Shown piece after piece: positions 6,662 through 10,133 of a stretch of 10,133 bases of DNA. Location: positions 1 through 10,133 of the forward strand of contig CALDID010000034.1 of NCBI GenBank assembly GCA_937901865.1. The letters are read 5' to 3'. The notes under the pieces are model-generated. The model was not told the DNA's origin. It did no database searches and saw nothing but the letters and a program-made list of their open reading frames with translations. Position 1 is the stretch's first letter. Every line of letters starts with the position of its first letter. The position numbers and the translations under genes were made by a program. This DNA is from an uncultured Treponema sp. GTDB lineage: Bacteria; Spirochaetota; Spirochaetia; Treponematales; Treponemataceae.

Positions 6662-7069
6662 TTATACAATCAGTTTTGATAATTTATCAAAGAAAGAATC
6701 CAAATAAGCAATCAGCTCTGACTCAGTTCCAAAATGCAGTTCTTTTTCAATATGCGTCCTTGTACCGTTTACTACCTCTTGGAAATTTTCCCTGCAAAGA
6801 AAAGATGTAAGAGAAGAATATGGTTTCAATTTCTTAAAGCTAAGATTTTCTTTTTCTGGAGATGCATTTTCATTATAGCGGGCAAACAGTAATTTTATAG
6901 AATTCTGCTTAAATAGAATATCTATCAAAGGTCTGAAATTACCTTTACAACCAGTGAATTTTTGATATATTCCATCAGGTCTGGAAGCTGGTGTGTACCA
7001 AACAAGGAAACTAGGACAATGTGCTTGATAGTATTCTGAAACTCGCTTCTGCAATTCACAAAAATCCAA
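6662..7069 (-). CDS. Uncharacterised 135-aa protein
   Basis: No family recognised. The protein is soluble, mixed alpha/beta in appearance, with aromatic-rich LVWYTPASRPDGIYQKF near residues 22-38, a central LFKQNSIKLLFARY and a helical C-terminus. Translation begins at a TTG at 7069. AGGAG in the end of the upstream gene lies ten bases before it, the first in-frame ATG would be well inside the protein, and the five-base gap to the upstream stop fits coupling. It is the last gene of the operon with the TerB-like protein and the membrane peptide. The amino-acid pattern is consistent across its length, so I think it is real. Confidence 0.7.
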   Translation of the reverse strand: MDFCELQKRVSEYYQAHCPSFLVWYTPASRPDGIYQKFTGCKGNFRPLIDILFKQNSIKLLFARYNENASPEKENLSFKKLKPYSSLTSFLCRENFQEVVNGTRTHIEKELHFGTESELIAYLDSFFDKLSKLIV

Positions 7070-7074
7070 TTTTC

Positions 7075-7464
7075 TTACTCTCCTATGTAGTTCGTAACAA
7101 CAGACTTATACTTCTTTTCTATCTCAAATAAAGAATCCAACCAGTTTTTTGTAGCAGAAACGACTTCTGCAGGAACTTCGTATTTAGAAATAAACTCGTT
7201 CAATACATCTTGTTCACAATCGCTGAACTCCCCGTCAGATAGTGCAAGACGATACATCTCACGCAACGTAAATACAATTTCTGCACGTGATAACTCTTCT
7301 TTGCAGTTTTTCTTTTCAGCATATTCAATATTCAAAGTAGCTGCAAAGCCTTTTACAAGCTGTTGCTCTTCGCTTGAAAAAGTTCCATCAACATAGGCAA
7401 GCCCCAAAAGCCAGTTCAAAACACATTGACAATGCTCTTTGTCAGTCAAAAACTCATTCGCCAT
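7075..7464 (-). CDS. TerB-like (tellurite-resistance/DUF533-type) helical protein
   Basis: A 129-aa all-helical protein with the duplicated acidic motif of TerB-like domains: AYVDGTFSSEE at 23-33 and ALSDGEFSDCE at 74-84. Each has an aspartate-glycine pair and a glutamate a few residues later, which in the family may bind metal. TerB-like proteins appear in membrane-linked stress and phage-resistance gene clusters; no tellurite genes are present here, so the resistance name should not be taken literally. There is no membrane segment. The ATG at 7464 has GGAG about nine bases upstream and begins 12 bases after the stop of the 57-aa membrane peptide. The 135-aa gene follows after five bases. 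This spacing argues for one transcript and perhaps a complex with the membrane peptide (inference). Confidence 0.7.
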   Translation of the reverse strand: MANEFLTDKEHCQCVLNWLLGLAYVDGTFSSEEQQLVKGFAATLNIEYAEKKNCKEELSRAEIVFTLREMYRLALSDGEFSDCEQDVLNEFISKYEVPAEVVSATKNWLDSLFEIEKKYKSVVTNYIGE

Positions 7465-7476
7465 ACCTATTCTCCG

Positions 7477-7650
7477 TTAAGCTTTTGGCAAATTAGAAGA
7501 GCTTACACTTTTCGCAGCTGATGCAAACAAATCGCTAGTACGCTTACCCGTAGCTGTAGAACCTAGCGAATGACCTACACTATTTCCAGCTACGCCAAAC
7601 AATGTAGCTCCTATCAGTGCAAAACCAGCGGTCAACAATTTCTCAACCAT
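7477..7650 (-). CDS. 57-aa glycine-zipper membrane peptide
   Basis: A short protein with a hydrophobic segment at about residues 5-26 and glycines spaced by four (G22, G26, G30), a glycine zipper able to pack helices in a membrane. The C-terminal half is polar and rich in serine and alanine. There is no cysteine lipobox. The ATG at 7650 is chosen because a perfect AGGAGG lies seven bases upstream; an in-frame extension to 7677 lacks support. It leads an operon with the TerB-like gene. It could be an anchor, a channel-forming peptide or a small toxin; sequence alone does not decide. Confidence 0.65.
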   Translation of the reverse strand: MVEKLLTAGFALIGATLFGVAGNSVGHSLGSTATGKRTSDLFASAAKSVSSSNLPKA

Positions 7651-7761
7651 AAAACATCCTCCTATATGCCTACACAAATTCTATAACTTCACCAAAGAAG
7701 TCCAATAAACTCTGCTGTTTTAAGCTTACTAAAATATACTTACACAACAGACCTGTTTTTT

Positions 7762-7790
7762 ATTATAATCCACACTTCTTTACGTGTCAC
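7762..7790 (-). promoter_or_regulatory. Promoter of the membrane peptide-TerB operon
   Basis: On the minus strand, GTGACA (7790-7785, 5 of 6 matches) is followed by a 17-base spacer and TATAAT (7767-7762). Predicted start is near 7755, giving a leader of about 105 bases to the ATG at 7650. The -35 box lies inside the first of the four 15-bp repeats, so a protein bound there would block it. Near the start point is a small dyad, AACAG-AC-CTGTT (7746-7757). A 5-bp hairpin with a 6-base loop (7686-7701) lies in the leader. Confidence 0.6.
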
Positions 7791-7841
7791 TAAAAGACGT
7801 GAAATCAAAATGCGTGAAATCAAACTACGTGTAATTATATA
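7782..7841. repeat. Four 15-bp direct repeats, candidate operator between divergent promoters
   Basis: The motif (A/G)CGTG occurs at 7782, 7797, 7812 and 7827, an exact 15-base period. The middle two units match at 13 of 15 positions (ACGTGAAATCAAAAT and GCGTGAAATCAAACT). The outer two keep ACGTG and are degenerate beyond it. The block covers the -35 of the leftward promoter and ends just before the -10 of the rightward XRE gene, whose -35 is poor (2 of 6). One bound protein could therefore control both directions; the adjacent XRE protein is the obvious candidate. Confidence 0.6.
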
Positions 7842-7852
7842 GTTCTATCGCA

Positions 7853-7864
7853 TATAATGCTAGT
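7853..7864 (+). promoter_or_regulatory. -10 box of the XRE regulator, leaderless geometry
   Basis: TATAAT at 7853-7858, then GCTAGT and the ATG at 7865. No good -35 is found at 16-18 bases; the end of the 15-bp repeat block occupies that place. Initiation may depend on, or be blocked by, a protein bound to the repeats. Confidence 0.6.
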
Positions 7865-8086
7865 ATGAACGTCGGACAAGCTATCATCACTTTACGAAAA
7901 GAAAAGAACTTGAGCCAAGAGCAGCTCGCCTTTGACTCAGGCATCTCCCGCCACTTTATGTATCGCCTAGAAAACAACCTCGCCAGCCCCACCGTCAAAA
8001 CCCTTGAAAAACTCGCCCAAGCCTTAGGAATACTCCCCTCCCAAATCCTCATTTCCGCCCAAGCCCTTCCTGACCAAACATTATAA
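7865..8086 (+). CDS. Small XRE/Cro-CI-type HTH transcriptional regulator
   Basis: A 73-aa protein that is essentially one helix-turn-helix domain. It begins VGQAIITLRKEKNLSQEQLAFDSG, the recognition-helix region is ISRHFMYRLENN (residues 27-38), and it continues SPTVKTLEKLAQALG. It would bind DNA as a dimer and act as a repressor or activator; no ligand domain is present. The ATG at 7865 follows a TATAAT by six bases with no ribosome binding site. The four 15-bp repeats immediately upstream are its most likely operator, so it probably controls itself and the divergent TerB operon. The CTCTATCA dyads downstream are a second possible target. Confidence 0.88.
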   Translation: MNVGQAIITLRKEKNLSQEQLAFDSGISRHFMYRLENNLASPTVKTLEKLAQALGILPSQILISAQALPDQTL

Positions 8087-8093
8087 ACACATA

Positions 8094-8164
8094 CTCTATC
8101 AAATCGTGATAGAGCGTAAGAAGTTTTTGCAAAAAAAAATTCGCTCTATCACATTTTGATAGAC
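8094..8164. promoter_or_regulatory. Twin dyad operators CTCTATCA-N5-TGATAGAG
   Basis: The first copy (8094-8114) has perfect 8-base arms around AATCG. The second (8144-8164) has CTCTATCA, CATTT and TGATAGAC, with 7 of 8 arm matches. Centres are 50 bases apart. The second copy covers the -35 position of the WYL promoter. The inner arms also form an 11-base inverted repeat (GTGATAGAGCG at 8106-8116, CGCTCTATCAC at 8142-8152) around a 12-bp palindrome TTTTTGCAAAAA (8124-8135). No T run follows it, so a terminator is unlikely. The binder is probably the WYL regulator itself or the XRE protein. Confidence 0.65.
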
Positions 8165-8169
8165 ACCTG

Positions 8170-8184
8170 TGTTATAATTGCTTT
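8170..8184 (+). promoter_or_regulatory. Extended -10 promoter of the WYL gene, leaderless geometry
   Basis: TG (8170-8171), one base, then TATAAT (8173-8178), then TGCTTT and the ATG at 8185. The extended -10 explains how it can work without a -35 match. The upstream dyad operator overlaps the -35 position. Confidence 0.65.
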
Positions 8185-9169
8185 ATGAACAAGAAGAAAA
8201 TTGAGCGTCTTATCATCATCACGAATCGAATAAAGTCGGGAGTCTACCCCAACAACAAAAGACCTGCTCGACTATTACGAAGCGAAAACAGGCGACAAAT
8301 CTAGTATCGCGACCATTTCCCGCGACCTCAACACACTTTGTACCAGTTTTCACGCTCCTTTGTACTTCGACAAAAGCAAAAATGGCTACTATTTCAGCGA
8401 CGACAATTGGCAATTCGCTCTAAACTCAATTTCCAGCAAAGATATTTTCTATCTTTCCGCTGCAAAGTCGCTACTAGCCGCGCTCGACGGGAATCCGATT
8501 TATCAAGAGATAAAAGATGCAATCAACTTTGTCATAAACACTCAATCAAAAGCGAACGAAGAGCTATTGCGCCGCATTGCCGTGCCTCCAAAGCCCAAGC
8601 TCTGCATTGACGAAGAAGTTTGGCATCTTTTGAGCCTCGCCCTTTTAGAGAACAAAGTGATAACGTTCGATTACAAAACACGCGGCAAAGACAGCCCAGA
8701 ACGCCGCACAGTCCGCCCCTATCAGCTTTTAATCGACAGCTATGAATGTTGTTTGTATGGCTATGCAGAAGAAAGAAGCGCAACACGGCTTTACAACATA
8801 GCTCGAATAAAGAATATTACTTTAACTAATGAAGTGTTTGAATTACCAAAAGATTACGATTTTTCATCTAAATGTGGCGGGGGCAAATTCGGCGCGTATT
8901 CTTCAGACAAAGCCGAAGAATACATCATCGATTTTTACACCGACTCCCGCCCCTTGCTCAAAGACTGCGTCTGGGCTGACGACCAAACGATAATCAATTA
9001 TGATGAAGACGACTGCACACAAATCCGATTTTCGTCCACACAGTCAGAAAAAATACTCGAATGGGTGCTTTCTCAAGGCGGAAACACAATGCCACGCTCA
9101 CCAGCTTCTTTCGTGTCCGCGTGGAAAGAGCAGATAGAGCTGATGAGCGAGAACAGCGCAGCCGTGTAA
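8185..9169 (+). pseudogene. HTH-WYL transcriptional regulator broken by a +1 frameshift
   Basis: Frame 1 opens at the ATG at 8185 (MNKKKIERLIIITNRIKSGVYP) and stops at a TAG after about 39 codons. The next frame continues at once with TTKDLLDYYEAKTGDKSS and runs to the TAA at 9167-9169. Dropping one C from CCCC at 8247-8250 restores a single 327-aa protein: an N-terminal winged HTH (about 1-75), a linker, and a WYL domain with VRPYQLLIDSY from residue 176 and RLYNIARI at 201-208. WYL proteins are DNA-binding regulators that sense nucleic-acid or nucleotide ligands; BrxR/CapW types repress phage-defence genes. As written, translation from 8185 would give a short peptide and only internal starts near 8360 could yield the WYL part without the HTH. 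It may be a real mutation or a one-base sequencing error. It has its own promoter and twin dyads just upstream. Confidence 0.82.
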
Positions 9170-9311
9170 ATGCGACACACCCCGCACTATTAAAAGGGGA
9201 GTTGTTACAAAAGGTATGCTAGAAAAATTGTGCCATTATCTCACCTTGACTTTTGCTGTAACATTTTTATGCTTTCCAACAAATAGGTATATCATATTTT
9301 CGCCGCAAAAG
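9170..9311. other. Intergenic stretch, no gene
   Basis: AT-rich non-coding DNA between the WYL gene and the lipoprotein promoter. GTTACA (9204-9209) and TGTAAC (9257-9262) are complementary and followed by a short T run. The loop is about 47 bases and the stem is broken, so I do not call a terminator. Confidence 0.4.
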
Positions 9312-9340
9312 TTGAAATCGGGGAAAGTGATAACTATAAT
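9312..9340 (+). promoter_or_regulatory. Strong sigma-70-type promoter of the lipoprotein gene
   Basis: TTGAAA (9312-9317, 5 of 6 matches), a 17-base spacer and a perfect TATAAT (9335-9340). Transcription should start near 9347, leaving a 116-base leader before the ATG at 9463. An ATG lies exactly at the predicted start, opening a 10-codon frame (9347-9379, MRYIDKVLAS). The rest of the leader shows no clear riboswitch. Confidence 0.7.
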
Positions 9341-9462
9341 AAAAGTATGCGATATATAGACAAAGTTCTTGCATCCTAATACACGTCTTCCCATACTTCA
9401 TTGTTCATTAGTGTTCACCGCTCCGTTCTCAAATCGCTAATTCTTTTACAAGGAGGTTCTGT

Positions 9463-10133
9463 ATGACTAAGCGAATTCAACTTATAGTAGGTGTATTGTC
9501 GGCGTTCATACTCGCTTCGTGCGCAAATGTGTCAGAAAACAGCACATCGTCGATTGTACTGACAATGCCCATGGTTGCGCGCTCGGTGTCAGTGAGTGAT
9601 GTTTCATGGTATTACATATCTGTGTTCAAAGGAGAGGTAACTCCTGTTTGGAGTAGTTCGTGGTACGTTAAGGAAGAAAATCATAAAGATGCCAAGCCAG
9701 GAGAAACTGTCGAATTTTACGACCTTGACGCAGGCATATATACTGTTTGGGTGCGTGCATACGGCGCAAGTGCCGGCGATTCTGGCTATTTTCTCGCCAG
9801 TGGTATAGCGAATGCAACAGTCGTAGAAGGCGAAACTCAAGAAGTTGCAGTAACTATGAATTGGATAGATGTTACGGTAACTTTCGATACAAGTGGCGGC
9901 ACAGAAATCGAACCTCAGACGCTTCGTGTTGGCGACACACTTTCGGAATTGCCTCCTACGCCGACAAAAGAGGGATACACTTTCGGTGGCTGGTACCTTT
10001 GGGGACTTTATAGTGCAGATAATTATAGCAACACAGAATTTGATATATCCCAACCAATTTACTACGACCTAACGCTGTATGCAAGGTGGAGTAGCAAAGT
10101 AAACGGAATCTCGGTTACTTTCAATGAAACAGA
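9463..10133 (+). CDS. Lipoprotein with InlB B-repeat (Listeria-Bacteroides repeat), 3' end outside the window
   Basis: An exported lipid-anchored surface protein. Only 223 residues are in view and the frame is still open at the edge. Residues 1-20 form a lipoprotein signal: basic MTKR, a hydrophobic stretch, and lipobox LASC with C20 as the acylated cysteine. A beta-rich region (about 30-135) contains a DLDAGIYTVWVRAYG segment like those in carbohydrate- or adhesin-type domains. Residues 137-209 are an InlB B-repeat: VTVTFDTSGGTEI, a hydrophobic strand, EGYTFGGWY and LTLYARW, with an insertion of about 20 residues between the last two. Such repeats occur in surface adhesins of Treponema and Firmicutes. 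The ATG at 9463 has AGGAGG at 9451-9456, six bases away. The function beyond surface exposure is unknown. Confidence 0.88.
   Translation, partial: MTKRIQLIVGVLSAFILASCANVSENSTSSIVLTMPMVARSVSVSDVSWYYISVFKGEVTPVWSSSWYVKEENHKDAKPGETVEFYDLDAGIYTVWVRAYGASAGDSGYFLASGIANATVVEGETQEVAVTMNWIDVTVTFDTSGGTEIEPQTLRVGDTLSELPPTPTKEGYTFGGWYLWGLYSADNYSNTEFDISQPIYYDLTLYARWSSKVNGISVTFNET

Noticed and set aside
9204..9268. Terminator or structured RNA after the WYL gene
   Set aside because: The complementary arms are short, interrupted by a bulge, and separated by a loop of about 47 bases.
9604..10053. Minus-strand open frame over the lipoprotein gene
   Set aside because: The plus-strand frame has a strong ribosome binding site, a lipobox and an InlB repeat; the reverse frame is a shadow of it.

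Overview
This is a bacterial chromosome fragment with one gene cut at its right edge. The promoters are sigma-70-like (TTGACA/TATAAT), most genes have an AGGAGG-type ribosome binding site, and there is a spirochaete-like lipoprotein signal, an InlB/Listeria-Bacteroides repeat, a DUF6261-like protein and a PF09820-type AAA ATPase. Together these suggest a host-associated Treponema-like spirochaete. Bacteroidota is less likely because its usual -7 TAnnTTTG promoters are not seen. The assignment is an inference from content. No tRNA, rRNA, transposase or CRISPR array was seen.

Layout. (1) 10-918, minus: D12-class adenine DNA methyltransferase. Behind its promoter lies a 42-bp tandem repeat array (983-1206). 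(2) 1279-3204, plus: a promoter with a perfect 20-bp palindrome in its spacer drives a DUF6261-like gene and an RlmK-type 23S rRNA methyltransferase. (3) 3182-4741, minus: AAA ATPase fused to a PD-(D/E)XK nuclease domain, overlapping the end of rlmK tail to tail. (4) 4795-6524, minus: a compact operon of a 22-aa ORF, an unrecognised 267-aa protein (possibly uracil-DNA-glycosylase fold), a DUF1232/YkvA membrane protein and an LRAT/NlpC-P60-type papain-fold protein whose C-terminal hydrophobic tail is displaced by a frameshift. (5) 6662-7650, minus: a second compact operon of a 57-aa glycine-zipper membrane peptide, a TerB-like protein and an unrecognised 135-aa protein. (6) 7762-9169: a control region with four 15-bp repeats between divergent promoters, a 73-aa XRE-type repressor, two copies of a CTCTATCA-N5-TGATAGAG dyad, and an HTH-WYL regulator broken by one extra base. 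(7) 9312-10133, plus: a promoter with a 116-nt leader and a lipoprotein with an InlB B-repeat, open at the right edge.

Two things stand out. First, four genes (methyltransferase, AAA ATPase, XRE regulator, WYL regulator) have a -10 box exactly six bases before the ATG and no ribosome binding site, which is the geometry of leaderless mRNAs. Every other gene in the window has a leader or lies inside an operon. Second, the AT-rich block from about 4800 to 9170 packs two operons of small membrane-linked or poorly known proteins beside two DNA-binding regulators with visible operators. It reads as an accessory, possibly stress- or defence-related island. That function is inferred from domain types and context only.
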